A stretch of 64,000 bases of DNA from Mantis religiosa (GCA_030765055.1 CM060947.1:106707894-106771893), one strand, 5' to 3'. Positions 11,624 through 22,792 are shown, counted from the stretch's first letter. Numbers and translations are program-made. The notes: generated by a model from the letters alone, not told the origin.

Positions 11624-12623
11624 NNNNNNNNNNNNNNNNNNNNNNNNNNNNNNNNNNNNNNNNNNNNNNNNNNNNNNNNNNNNNNNNNNNNNNNNNNNNN
11701 NNNNNNNNNNNNNNNNNNNNNNNNNNNNNNNNNNNNNNNNNNNNNNNNNNNNNNNNNNNNNNNNNNNNNNNNNNNNNNNNNNNNNNNNNNNNNNNNNNNN
11801 NNNNNNNNNNNNNNNNNNNNNNNNNNNNNNNNNNNNNNNNNNNNNNNNNNNNNNNNNNNNNNNNNNNNNNNNNNNNNNNNNNNNNNNNNNNNNNNNNNNN
11901 NNNNNNNNNNNNNNNNNNNNNNNNNNNNNNNNNNNNNNNNNNNNNNNNNNNNNNNNNNNNNNNNNNNNNNNNNNNNNNNNNNNNNNNNNNNNNNNNNNNN
12001 NNNNNNNNNNNNNNNNNNNNNNNNNNNNNNNNNNNNNNNNNNNNNNNNNNNNNNNNNNNNNNNNNNNNNNNNNNNNNNNNNNNNNNNNNNNNNNNNNNNN
12101 NNNNNNNNNNNNNNNNNNNNNNNNNNNNNNNNNNNNNNNNNNNNNNNNNNNNNNNNNNNNNNNNNNNNNNNNNNNNNNNNNNNNNNNNNNNNNNNNNNNN
12201 NNNNNNNNNNNNNNNNNNNNNNNNNNNNNNNNNNNNNNNNNNNNNNNNNNNNNNNNNNNNNNNNNNNNNNNNNNNNNNNNNNNNNNNNNNNNNNNNNNNN
12301 NNNNNNNNNNNNNNNNNNNNNNNNNNNNNNNNNNNNNNNNNNNNNNNNNNNNNNNNNNNNNNNNNNNNNNNNNNNNNNNNNNNNNNNNNNNNNNNNNNNN
12401 NNNNNNNNNNNNNNNNNNNNNNNNNNNNNNNNNNNNNNNNNNNNNNNNNNNNNNNNNNNNNNNNNNNNNNNNNNNNNNNNNNNNNNNNNNNNNNNNNNNN
12501 NNNNNNNNNNNNNNNNNNNNNNNNNNNNNNNNNNNNNNNNNNNNNNNNNNNNNNNNNNNNNNNNNNNNNNNNNNNNNNNNNNNNNNNNNNNNNNNNNNNN
12601 NNNNNNNNNNNNNNNNNNNNNNN
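11624..12623. other. assembly gap, exactly 1000 N
   Basis: A run of exactly 1000 undetermined bases breaks the purine satellite. The round length suggests a placeholder of unknown true size. The right edge starts directly inside a Tc1 transposase fragment, so the satellite end and the 5' part of that transposon are hidden in it. Confidence 0.99.
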
Positions 12624-13300
12624 AAAGAATTATGTAAACAAAACTAAGAGGTCAAGGAGGTTGAAGTTTGCAAAAGAATTAAGCAAAAAAGATAATCACA
12701 TTGGGGGAATGAAGATGTTTGTTCATGAGAGTTCCTTTTATGTATTTGATTCAAAAGGAAGGTTTCATGTTTGGTGCAAGCCCATTACAAAGTTGAATAT
12801 AAATAATTTACACTGTAAAGTAAAACGTAAAGGTTGTAATTTTATGGTATGGAAATACCTATCAGCAGATGAAGTGGAAAATTTGATATTCATTGAGAAT
12901 GCCATTGGTAAACAGCACTACTCTACAATCTTAAAGAAAATTTTCACCAATGTATGCAAAAATGAGGAATAAGAAATAATTTTAAATTTTACCACCATAA
13001 TGACCCAAAGCATGCAGTATATATTGTCAGGGAATGGGTATTACATAACTACTTAGAAGTGATACATCTGCTCCCCCACAGAGTCCAGATCTTAACCCAA
13101 AAGGGCATTTATGAAGTAAGCTAAATAAAAGAATAAAAATGTTTCCTATCTGCTCTGAAGCTCAACTAATAAAAATACTGGTCAAAGAATGGGTAAAAAT
13201 TGAAACTGCCTATATGAAGAAAATAACTTCTAATATGAAATTACACTTGCTGGAAATAATCAGATGTAAAGGATACCCTACAACATACTGAGTTAAATAT
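12624..13300 (+). pseudogene. Tc1-like transposase remnant, 5' end lost in gap
   Basis: Translation resembles the central and C-terminal part of a Tc1-family DDE transposase: HESSFYVFDSKGRFHVWCKP corresponds to the first-catalytic-Asp region, NFMVWKYLSA to the VWG(C) block, and a broken NDPKHAVYIV-like segment near 13000 to the second Asp region. The expected first Asp (usually TDES) is replaced here. Stops break everything after 12972. It is a different, older lineage than the neighbour at 13314. Confidence 0.65.
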
Positions 13301-13313
13301 GTACTTACAGATA

Positions 13314-14898
13314 CTCCAAAAAGTATTCGTCTAATCATAGCACATAGAAACTAACAAAGAGTATTTCCTTACATCAGTTGATATCTAGATTTAAAAATAA
13401 AACACAATTTGCGTTCATATATTGCTTAATTAGTGAACAGCTCCACGTTTTTTAAAATCATGTCCCATTTGATGACAAACAAGTATTTGTCTAGTAAACA
13501 AGATCCCAGGTATGGTGCCTCGCTGACACACACCCCTTATCTTTTGTTATGCAGTTGTGTATCATCCACTGTCATTGACAGTTCCATATCTGTTTTCAAA
13601 GCTGTTGATTGCTTTTTAAGTATTATGGGCCGAAAACGTCGTGAAACTACAAAAGAAGAGAGAGAAATTTGCATCGTCATTTAAAAAAGGAAAAATCTTT
13701 TCAAGAAATTGGAGAAACCATTGTAAGACCTACCAGTACAGTGAAGACTATTATATACATGTTTGATCATAACAAAACTTACGAAAATCAATCAAAAAGT
13801 GGTTGTCCTGCAGCTCTATCCGATATGGAGAAACAACAGTTACTTAGAGAGGTCAAGAAAAATCCTAAACTAAGTGCTCCTAAACTTGCTATTGCAGTTC
13901 AAACACACCCAGTAAAGTCCATTTCAGCACAAACTATAAGAAACATGCTTTATGAAGCTGAGTATGGAGCCCAAACTGCCCCTAGAAAACCATAAATTGG
14001 TAAAATCAACAGAAAGAAGCGAGCTGCTTTTGCAAAAAAACCTGAATACGATGGGTTTGATTTCTGGAAGAAGGTTGTATTTACTGACGAGAGCCAATTT
14101 AAGCTCTTTATGTCAAAAGGGCAAGTAATAGTGTGGAGAAAAAAGAATTGCAAGCTTGAGGAGAAAAATATTACAGCTTCAGTTAAACTTGGAGGCGGTT
14201 CAGTACTGGTCTGGGGCTGCATGAATGCAAATGGTGTGGGAGATTTGTGTTTTATTGATGGAATTAGGAATCACAAGGTTTATATACACATCTTAAAAGC
14301 ACATCTGTCCAGAAGCGTGAATAATATGAGTCTTTCGGAGGATTATATTTTCACACAAGATAATGATTCAAAACACACAGCTCTAGATGCAAGGCTGTAG
14401 TTGTTACATAATACTCCATGATGGATGCCGATACCACCGCAATCCCCAGACATGAATCCAATAGAGAATTTGTGGAGTATACAGGATAAAAATATTAGGA
14501 ATCATCAGATATTTAATATAAAGGATCTAAAGAATGCTCTACTAGAGAAATGGCGTAAAATTATAGTGGAAACAACAAAATATTTGGTAAAATCCATACC
14601 AAGGAGAATGCAAGAGATTATAAAGAGGAATGGAGGGCCTTCTAAGTAATAACCGTAATATTCTACACCATTTTCAGTATGTAGACGAATACTTATTTTG
14701 CATCCTATATTGCATATCTTTACTTTTGAATGTTTAACTATGTTTATTTGCATAGATACTATGTGTTTCTTTATTGTATTCCCGTTTTCACTAATCAATA
14801 AATAAGACAGTGTCCCTGCAGTACTTTATTCTGATGATTTTCCACTATCAGTACACCTTTAAACATAAACACATGCATTAGACGAATACTTTTTGGAG
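13314..14898 (+). mobile_element. Tc1-like DNA transposon with both TIRs and TA target duplication
   Basis: Perfect 22-bp terminal inverted repeats (CTCCAAAAAGTATTCGTCTA...) begin at 13314 and end at 14898. A TA dinucleotide flanks each end (13312-13313 and 14899-14900), the hallmark of Tc1/mariner insertion. An internal copy of the TIR motif (TAGACGAATACTTATTTTG) occurs near 14681. The 1585-bp length is normal for the family. It carries one transposase reading frame broken by stops. Confidence 0.92.
13625..14649 (+). pseudogene. Tc1-family transposase, inactivated
   Basis: The protein would cut at the TIRs and reinsert the element at TA sites. The start at 13625 (MGRKRRETTKEEREI) leads into helix-turn-helix segments (KSFQEIGETI; KLSAPKLAIAV), and then the catalytic domain. 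D1 lies in FTDESQFKLF, D2 in TQDNDSKHTA, and E in SPDMNPIENLW, the DD34E arrangement. The frame is broken by a shift near 13672, a stop at 13993-13995 and stops near 14398-14422. Catalytic residues survive, so inactivation is by frame damage rather than active-site loss. The region spans nearly the full family length. Confidence 0.85.
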
Positions 14899-14900
14899 TA

Positions 14901-15830
14901 ACTGTTTGTATACAACATGAAAGGCATGTTTAATTAAATTTATGACATGTTCAATGTCTGAGCTTTGCTAGTGACCCAATGAACAAACAAACAATACATT
15001 TTTATTGACCAATTGAAATTCCAACAAGTCCACTGAAATATGTTTTGCTTATACCTGTTGTATTTTAGTGGAAAGTTTGTTTTTGCAAGTGGTAGTATGT
15101 ACTTATTATAATTATTTTTACTTTACTTTACCGTTTGCTGCGGTTTTTGAGAAAATAAAACGTTTGAGTTTGCAGAACTTTGGGCAAATATTTTTATGAA
15201 TAACTATTTTTTGGGGGAGGGGGTAGGTACATGAATAGGCATTTCTGCACCTCAATTTCTCGTATTGTTATAGTCATAAACCTAGAGTTGCAATTACTAA
15301 TCTTGTGTGGAATCACAATAGGATGCTGTTGAATCACAGTTTAAATGCCAATTAAATAAAGCAATGGTTATACTGCCTTCACGAGTTCGTAACAATTACA
15401 AGCCTGCAGAAGTATAGAGGTAACATCAGTGAACGCGTGGGGGAAAGTTGTAATTTTGCCCGCGAAATAAGTTTTAAATTTTGGCCTTATATTATCAAAT
15501 CAGACGAATAATCTTTCTCTTGTTTACCACAGTAATTTTCATGAAGACTATTTCCATTTCGTTATAAACGTTCTCTGAATACATTTAAGAAGAATTGAGA
15601 AATAAATGAATTTAAAATATATGCTAGTTTCAAGGCCTTATATTTTCTGTGATAGAGGATGAGGTTGGTACTCCTTATTATAAATGAAGCTTTACATATA
15701 CTGTTGTTTCGTTTGTATATAGTTCTTTAAGTTAGAAAATAAGATATTAAGAAGTTATTCTCATTGAGATTAACATTTTAAGATTTAGTCCTCAATAGCA
15801 TATTTCTTTTTCGTTCAAATGTTAAGCTGA
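14901..15830. other. AT-rich sequence upstream of the zinc-finger gene
   Basis: No gene or repeat recognised. A small CpG-containing patch (15420-15475: AACGCGTGG, CCCGCGAAAT) is unusual for this AT-rich window and may be promoter-associated with the + strand gene further right. Confidence 0.35.
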
Positions 15831-15861
15831 TGATGGCAAGTTTTTGATGACGGCGATTGAG
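15780..15861 (+). other. possible 5'-most exon end of the zinc-finger gene
   Basis: The sequence up to 15861 ends ATTGAG followed by a GTGAGA donor, in a locally CpG-containing context. The next well-supported acceptor is at 16455, which would make a 594-bp intron. This would be a non-coding first exon. Support is one donor plus context only; the transcription start is unknown. Confidence 0.25.
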
Positions 15862-16455
15862 GTGAGATACACACTTGCTTTCTACTGTATTGCGACGTTG
15901 TTTATGTTTTTAAACAAAGATTACAATTTTATATAGTGTAAGAAAAAAATGTATGTATTTTAAAATATGTTTTTGTTAAATTACGTTGTAAAGTGTTTTT
16001 ATTTTTAGTGTAGGTATAAGGTATAGTGTATAAGGTTATGTTTTTGGCTAGCCGATGCAAAACAAATATGTTATCCAGTTACAGGTGATAAGGATTGAAG
16101 CATTTATTGAAATTTCAAGTAATTTTGGACTAGTGGTGGCTTAGTATATATTTAAATTAGTGATTACTGTGACTAATTTTTCTGTCAATTTGGAGATATA
16201 AAATTATTGATTGCTTAGCAACTAACTTTATAAACAAATGACAATTTTGATCAGTAAACAATTAAACGCTTGTAACTGTAGGATTACTAACGGCATGCAC
16301 TATTTTAAATTATGCTCATCAAGTTTTAACTCGCTTGCATACTTTTAAGTTGAATTTTATAGGTAATATTTATTGAAGTGCAAATAAACTTTTTTTTCCA
16401 GCAATAAAATTATCGGTTTGCTTTTTCAGTAATTTGTTTGATTGTTTCTTCGTAG

Positions 16456-16559
16456 GGGTTCACAACTTCTCTAGTACTTGGATTGTGAAGAGAATTGACC
16501 CAGTGGGATCATTTCATCTGAGTTCCACTTCTGTATGGTTAATCGTTATTAAAGTTCGA
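16456..16559 (+). other. probable 5'UTR exon of the zinc-finger gene
   Basis: A pyrimidine-rich acceptor (TTTCTTCGTAG) ends at 16455 and a perfect donor GTAAGT starts at 16560, enclosing a 104-bp exon outside any recognised repeat. One frame is open through it, but joined to the next exon at 28255 it stops after a few codons, so a non-coding role is more likely. It could instead belong to another transcript. Confidence 0.4.
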
Positions 16560-17156
16560 GTAAGTCTTACATTAGCAATTTAAGGGTAGGTGCATATTAG
16601 TCCTGAGTTAATTAGACATAATAGGAGGTAATTGAGATTCAGCTACATTAATGTTTTGCCTAATGGAACATTGTGTGAAAACTTTTATTTTCTCAAAAGT
16701 GTCTCTAAATGATTTTGAATAAAGTACAAATGTTTATATTTTCATGGCAAGTCAAAATACATTTTATGGGTATATTCTCTAAACTCCTTGAGGACTTTTG
16801 TGCATCTAGTAAACTGTAAAAGATAGAATGTAATTTCAAAATTATCACATAACAACCAACTCCTAAAACATTTGATTATTGCTTAAGCCTACTATATTCC
16901 CATATTCTGTTTGCATCTACAGGAAAATTAACAGTAAGGTAATTTCTGCAAAGGTGTATCTTGATTAACAAAAATAGAGGAATAAGCATTTTTAAGATTA
17001 ATTTGTATCGATTTTTAAAATTTCATGAGAGTGTAGCAGATTTTTTTCCATTTAAATTTCCTACCAATTTCATAGCAATAAATATCTTCTGAAACAATCT
17101 CAGTTGATTTCTTTTATCTATTTCAGTACTGCGCTTTTTTAGCCTGCTCTTTTAAA

Positions 17157-17425
17157 CCACTTCATTACTTGGAAATTTAATCATTCTTCCACACTAGCCA
17201 TGTGTAGGCTAAGATTTGAATAGATAGAGTCAGACTGAAAAATTCAGTGCTTTGGCTGGGATTTGAATCACAGATCTTCCGGTCTCTGTCCTGTCGCTCT
17301 TAACCTTAGAGCTACCATGGCCAACATATGACTTTAAATTCTCCAACTGACTCGTATGTTTCCAGGTAAACCACTAGGGGCTTTCATATACAATGCGATA
17401 CACACCTTTTGTGGCGACTTTCTAA
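17157..17425 (-). repeat. tRNA-derived SINE, family A
   Basis: On the minus strand there is a tRNA-like head with A-box-like TAGCTCTAAGGTTAAGAGCG and B-box-like TGATTCAAATCC, followed by the family's shared tail (TGAAAAATTCAGT in + orientation, then a ACTAGCCATGTGTAGGCTAAG block). The same layout recurs at 20.2, 27.8, 31.8, 54.4 and 62.4 kb. The 5' side includes a non-tRNA block (CCACTAGGGGCTTTC). Confidence 0.7.
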
Positions 17426-17924
17426 CTCTGTAAGTACTTAAGTCCCAGGATTTATAGTTACAACTATTAGATTATTTGAACATGAACAAATTTATATTTA
17501 TGTTTGATATTTGATATTTATGTTCTGGACCTTCCAGGGATGTGACACAAAAATTTTGAAAAAGATCCCCCACCCCAAATTAGTCTTGGCAAGGAAAAAT
17601 TAAATTTTTTATTTTCTCAAAAATGGATCTTATATATTTTGATTGAAAGAATATATGTAAACTATTCTTACGAGAAAATATTCATCTTCAATTTTTTTGG
17701 GAATAACTTTTGCATAATTGGTTAACTCTAGTAGGTTGCACAAAATGTTAAAATAAAAAGCAGATATAGATCTTTATAGCATACAGTTTGTCAAATAAAA
17801 TTCTTTTTGTTCTGAACCATTTGCTAGATGCTCTTTGTTGTTGTGAATTTTCAAATATAGTGACTAGCTTTAACTTTTGGTACATTTTCTTTCTCTGCTA
17901 TGTTAAGTAATATACACTTCGGAA

Positions 17925-18010
17925 AGGTAAAGTCAGACTGAAAAATTCAATGCTATAGCCAGGAATTGAATCCTGGCTTTGGCATTGAAATTTTCAGTCG
18001 GACTCTACTT
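17925..18010. repeat. palindromic remnant of SINE family A
   Basis: Two inverted copies of the family-A tail meet head to head: GACTGAAAAATTCAATGC at 17935 is mirrored by GCATTGAAATTTTCAGTC ending near 17999, with the arms meeting around AATTGAATCC. No other SINE sequence is present. Confidence 0.65.
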
Positions 18011-18114
18011 TTGCATACTGTGGCTTACACAAGGCTAGTTTCAATTACTTTTTCCATTATGTGCATTGATACCACTCTGGCTTCATTTCAAAGCTATGTG
18101 ATAGATATGGAGAT

Positions 18115-18230
18115 GCTTTGTGGCTTGGCCGTATGCATGGTAACCAAGTGGTAAAACCCATGTGTCTCGTAAGTGGACCGACATGAGTTCAAATCCTTGA
18201 TGTGCATGTTTCTTTTTATTATTGTTACTT
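18115..18230 (+). repeat. tRNA-like SINE head, family C
   Basis: A-box-like TGGTAACCAAGTGGT (18139) and B-box-like GAGTTCAAATCC lie at tRNA spacing, followed by AT-rich body. A second copy in the opposite orientation lies at 18990-19075. Confidence 0.5.
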
Positions 18231-18599
18231 AAATAGCAATGCCTTATGTGTTTCTTACTGAAGATAAATAAAATTTTAAACACATTTATTAATGAAAATG
18301 CAAATAACATATTCTTGTCATTTTTAAAATAAATGCACTGTTATTAGAAAATTGCCTTAAAATTGGTTGTGTAAACACTTGGTCTCATTCAGCTGTTATA
18401 AATGGTGCTGGCATATAAGAATGCCAGTATCTTCTCATGAAAATATTACTAGGCATTTGATCTCGTCCATGCTGTACAAAATGAGGACAGTAATAGAAGC
18501 AGAGGGATTACACAGCTGATACTAAGTTAATTTCCACTTTTATTTGATTTTACATATAGGAATAAAACATTTATTTCAGTTTAAAAACAGAGTAGAGTG

Positions 18600-18887
18600 T
18601 TTTTTTTTTTTTTTTTCCTTGTTCCATTTATACCCCGCCTTTAACTGCTATGGTCATATCGGCGGCTGTTCTCCTTGGGAACATACTAAAGGAGTTAACT
18701 CGTTATCTTTAGTTTTTAATCATTAGATCACGCACAAATTCACACTCTCATTCATATTTCCAGACTTTGGAGAAGATGGGGAATTATCTTGGTCAGAGAA
18801 AAATCCCCACCCCCACCGCCAGGAATCGAACCCGGGACCCCTAGCACGGCAGGCAGGTGCTCTACCGACTGAGCTACAGGGCCAGCC
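18600..18887 (-). repeat. tRNA-derived SINE, family B, with poly(A) tail
   Basis: On the minus strand the head reads GGCTGGCCCTGTAGCTCAGT, with A box TAGCTCAGTCGG and B box GGTTCGATTCC. A roughly 200-bp body follows, ending in a 17-nt poly(A) (the T run at 18600-18616 on +). The tRNA part lacks a matching 3' acceptor strand, so it is a SINE head, not a functional tRNA gene. No clear target duplication was found. Confidence 0.75.
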
Positions 18888-18989
18888 AATTTTTATGTGT
18901 GAACATAAATGCCATAAAATCAAATGGCAATTGTAAGTTATATTACAATGTGTGTAATACACATTTCAAATTTCTACAATTAAACAACA

Positions 18990-19080
18990 AAAATCAAAAT
19001 GATGTCGGGGATTCAAACCCTTGTAGGTGAAGCTCCTACATACTTGTCAATAACCGCTTGGTTATCAGTGCACGTTTAGT
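18990..19080 (-). repeat. tRNA-like SINE head, family C, second copy
   Basis: On the minus strand: TGATAACCAAGCGGTTAT (A-box region) and GGGTTTGAATCCC (B box) at tRNA spacing. It resembles the + strand head at 18115, so the two form a divergent pair about 0.9 kb apart with family B between them. Confidence 0.5.
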
Positions 19081-19678
19081 AAATGAGACTCAATTATGAG
19101 AGGATTCGGCAGGATGAAGCTAAAGAGATGCGTTCTGTGACACCATTGTAAACTGGCCGTGGAAACCATGTGAGCTTAGAAGAATATACACTTCCAAAGT
19201 TTGCTAACTTTTTTGTCAAAGGTTGTATGTGTACCATCCATTATCTGCATGAGCAAAAAATATGCTAGTGAACACATGATGCATTTATGTATTAAGGGCC
19301 ATATTGGGTGGTTTGGTTGGCATTTATTTTGTTTTGAATTCACTTAAATTTTCTCTTGCTGCTCTTCTCCATCAACAAGAAAAATGTCTTCAAAGAACAG
19401 AAAGTGCAAAATCGATGGATTACCTAAGCAATCTTATAAGTTACAGTGCAGTCGTTGGATCTCTGGCCCTGACGTTTTGCGGTTGCAGGAGGTTGAGCGA
19501 GAAGGTTAATAGTACCAACATACAGTAATGAGCAATTAAAAACATATCCTCAAAATTATCTTTAGAATGAAAATATAGGATTATATTAGCTATAAAACAT
19601 TGAAATCTAACTTGCAGTTTCATTATCATGCAAGGTATTCATTACAACACCACTGTAGGCAAATATTTCTTTATTTTT
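19081..19678. other. intron sequence without recognised feature
   Basis: No element recognised. Short open frames at 19304-19528 (+) and 19441-19629 (-) show no domain. Confidence 0.35.
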
Positions 19679-20640
19679 CAGCAAAACTGGTCATGCGGCA
19701 AAAGTGCCTGTAGAGGTAAAACGGTCAATGCCGAATGGTACACAACCATTTGATTGTCGGAAGTCTTCAATTATGATTTAGGGTGATGTAACTGCCATTT
19801 AAGGTGGACAATTTTAAACAGTTATAAAAGTCTTCACTGGAGACTTCCGGCAATCAAATGGTTGTGTACCATTCGGCATTGTTTTACCTCTAAAGGCACT
19901 TTTGCCCCATGGCTAGTTTTGCTGAAAATCAAGCGACCATTTCCTTCGAGTGCGAACAACTTTTGTTTGATTTGCTTTATTGTAAAACACCCATACAGTC
20001 GACTGCTGTTTACGTTCTGGCTCATATGCATAGATCCATGATTCATCATCTGTTAAAATCTCATATATGTCTTTTGAGCCACTGCCATTGTATTTCTGGA
20101 GCATTTTTGTATATCAATCGACATAGGCATCTTTTTGAGATTGTGTCAAATTATGTGAGATCCAACAAGAGCAAACCTTTTCCATGGCTAAATAGTCATG
20201 CAATGTTTTAGTTAATTGATGGAAATTCATCATTTCTTCACACTATCAGTATATAGGCTAAGTTTTTTTTTTTTTTTTTTTTTTTTTGATAGTCAACATG
20301 AAAAATTCAATGCCACGACCGGGCTTTGAACTGGATCTCCTGGTTTCCGTCCAGTCGCTCTAACCCATTGAGCTAGCATGGAAGCTTAATGGGTTAGAGC
20401 AACTGGGCGGAAACCAGGAGTTCCGCATTTTGCCAAATGTGGAAGTTAGTTGATCGATGCACTCTTGTCTTGATAATCCATGTTGAAAGTTGTAATAAAT
20501 CATTGCACAAACATTTTCATGAGTTAATTCCAAGTTTTTGTTGAGACACAATTTTCAAGTTAATGTAAACAAAGCAAATGATGCTCTATTGACAATATGT
20601 CTGAAGTAGATTATGGTCAACAATGTCAAACTTTCCATTG
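19679..20640 (-). pseudogene. mariner transposase remnant, rearranged and SINE-interrupted
   Basis: The minus strand encodes pieces of a mariner DDD transposase. The N-terminal helix-turn-helix part is at 20560-20430 (MIYYNFQHGLSRQECIDQL). The first catalytic Asp region is at 20080-19925 (ILTDDESWIYAYEPERKQQS). Further segments lie near 19905. A family-A SINE sits between N-terminal and catalytic parts. At the left end, 19679-19924 is an inverted duplication with arms of about 88 bp. The second and third catalytic aspartates are missing. This is a dead element. Confidence 0.75.
20216..20425 (-). repeat. SINE family A inserted in mariner, with palindromic end
   Basis: It starts with the family terminus TTAGTTAATTGATGGAAATT, carries a 23-nt T run (20261-20287 region), the GAAAAATTCAATGCCACGACC tail and the B-box complement TTTGAACTGG. 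Its tRNA-like head is folded into a palindrome at 20337-20420. Confidence 0.65.
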
Positions 20641-20778
20641 GAAACGTCAGGTGGCACCTACAACAATCAGGGTTGCCAGGGCTCAAAATATAAATAGTGC
20701 CCCTTGTTTAGCATGTAAATTATAATTTGGTTCCTTCAGCATATTACTGATTTATGTAGCAGATCAGTTTTGAAACAA

Positions 20779-21130
20779 TTATATTATAAGTTTGGAAATT
20801 TCTCTAATTTTTGCCTGACTGATAGCCTGATAAGAATTCATCTTGCTTAGCCTGTCAGTATCATTTAGTCTGAGTGGAAAGTAGTTAGCATACACACCTC
20901 TCGTATGTCCAGCCACTTGAGTGCTAACATATTGTATGTATGTGCAAATTCTAACTCTCCCTTGTCTAATTTTGCTGTGAGTCTTGGCATTCCTTTTCTC
21001 GTTCTTTGTAACAGCACCATAAACATTTGTTCCATTTACATATAGCCAGCTATAAAGAAGACTGGAGTACCAACTGTCTAGGCCCAAGTTGTGCCCTTTA
21101 TGCAGGTACTTTGCAGCGAGGGTTTGTACC
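20779..21130 (-). pseudogene. piggyBac-type transposase fragment
   Basis: Minus-strand translation contains YLHKGHNLGLDSWYSSLLYS followed by GTNVYGAVTKNEK, the conserved DDE_Tnp_1_7 block of piggyBac transposases in which the Asp of LDSWY is a catalytic position. Only about 110 residues remain. It ends abruptly at the 5' edge of the BEL/Pao element, so the BEL element, or a deletion, cut it. Confidence 0.7.
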
Positions 21131-21139
21131 ACAGTACCA

Positions 21140-22335
21140 CTTTCAGTGTGAATGAACAAATTAAGAGGAAATTAATTACAGCACGAGCAGTAGCTAAAGT
21201 AAGCCTTACTCATCTTGCAAATTTTGTTGAACAATTTCAAACAGGTTCAGATATTTATTTGATAAATGTAAGAATGGAAGATTTGCCCAATATTAGAGAT
21301 AAATTTGAGGATGCTCAATCACAGTTAGAATTATTTGAAGATGTTGAAAGCCACGCTGCTTGTAGAGAAGCATTTGAATTAGCTTACTATGAAATAAAAG
21401 TAAGAATGGCTAAATTGATAGCACAAAGTACAGAGAGAAATGCTGAAGATAATCCCAGTAGCCATTCTCTTTCAACTTCAAGTGCTAGTAAGAAAACAAT
21501 TAAATTGCCAACAATAAAATTACCTACATTCAGTGGAGATGTAACCACTTTTAAGCACTTTTTTGATACATCTGAGAGCTTAGTTGTTAATAGAGTCTCT
21601 AGATGATATTCAGAAGTTTCATAATTTGTTATCGTCGCTTACTGGCAAAGCACACAATTTGATAGCTAACATTCCAGTCACAAGTTCCAATTTTGATGTT
21701 GCATTGAAAACTATGTGCAATCGTTATGACTCTTTACGACTTATTGCTTCTGCTCATCTTACACATTTGTTGAATTTACTTGTAGCTCATAAATCATCAG
21801 CAAGGGAGCTAAGGGCACTGATAAATCAAACCATGAGTAATTTAAATGCAATAAAGGCATTAAACTTAGACATTTCATTGGATGATCTGATAGTGTCACA
21901 ATTAGTGCTAGATAAGTTAAATACAGTGGTTAGAAAGGAATTTGAAAATACTTCAGATGCAAATATGTTCCCTTCTCTACAGCATCTTATTAACTTCCTA
22001 GAAGAAACATGTTAATCATTAGAAATAGTAAGTTCTAAGTTAAATACAAGTGGCACAAGCAATGTTAATCCTCACTCTCAGAAAGCCGCAAATCACAAAC
22101 ACAAATCTAGCTTTCCACAGACTTACATTTCTACAACAGTAAAGTGTGCATATTGTAATAATGCTCATGCATTAACAAAATGTAAAAATTTTAGACAAGC
22201 TCCTGTTTTGGAACACAGAAAAGTTGTTAAAAATGCCAATCTGGGCTTAAACTGTTTGCTAACAGGTCATATAGTTAGAAAATGCAAATCAAGCAACTGT
22301 CGCATTTGTGATAAAAAACATCATTTTTTAGTGCA
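21140..22335 (+). pseudogene. BEL/Pao gag (DUF1759 plus zinc-knuckle region), broken
   Basis: The gag polyprotein packages retrotransposon RNA. DUF1759 features are visible: a helical N-terminal part, then KLPTIKLPTFSGDVTTFKHF (21500-21560) and, after a frameshift near 21580, IQKFHNLLSSLTGKAHNLI. A second stop at 22013 is followed by CAYCNNAHALTKC and CRICDKKHHFLVH, the Cys/His-rich region of Pao elements. The apparent open frame that starts at 21091 runs in from antisense piggyBac sequence and is chimeric, so that start is not real. Confidence 0.8.
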
Positions 22336-22780
22336 CCTTGATTCTAAACAGCAACACACTAGTAATGCTGAAGGTTCAGCAGACCCAAGCATCTCATTAA
22401 GAGATAATGGCATCAATAGTTACTGTGCATTTAAAATTGAACCTCGAAAACACATTCTCCTATCTACAGCCTTGATAAAAGTTAAGAATGAAAAAGGTCA
22501 GTGGCAGACTTGTAGAGCCTTGTTAGACACAGGATCACAATCATGTTTTATATCTGAAGCATGTGCTCAGAGATTAAGGCTTAAGAGGCATCATGATGCA
22601 TCATGATGACCTGTTCAAGGAATTGGAAATGCAGTTTCAGAAACTAAACATGGCGTTTGCATTCAAATTAGATCACTTGTAAGTGATTTTGTAATGTCGG
22701 TGGAATGTTTAGTGCTACCAAGGGTTACAGAAAATCTGCCAGCAGAGAAAATTGACTTCAGTGATTGGAATCTACCTCAG
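22336..22780 (+). pseudogene. BEL/Pao aspartic protease region
   Basis: RALLDTGSQSCFISEACAQR at 22515-22575 holds the D-T-G active site of a retropepsin-type protease (peptidase A17 in Pao elements), which would process the polyprotein. A stop follows at 22606, and the next segment continues in another frame to the insertion at 22793. Confidence 0.75.
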
Positions 22781-22792
22781 AATATTTCATTT

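Noticed and set aside
10780..12972. Long open frames (up to 730 codons) across the purine satellite and gap
   Set aside because: They consist of R/E/G/S from the satellite, unknown residues from the N run and a Tc1 fragment. They are open only because purine tracts lack stops.
18815..18890. Functional tRNA gene
   Set aside because: The A and B boxes are good, but the 3' acceptor strand does not pair with the 5' strand and the unit continues into a body with poly(A), so it is a SINE head.
21091..21139. Start of the 171-codon frame at 21091
   Set aside because: This part is antisense piggyBac sequence; the frame only becomes BEL gag after the junction near 21131.
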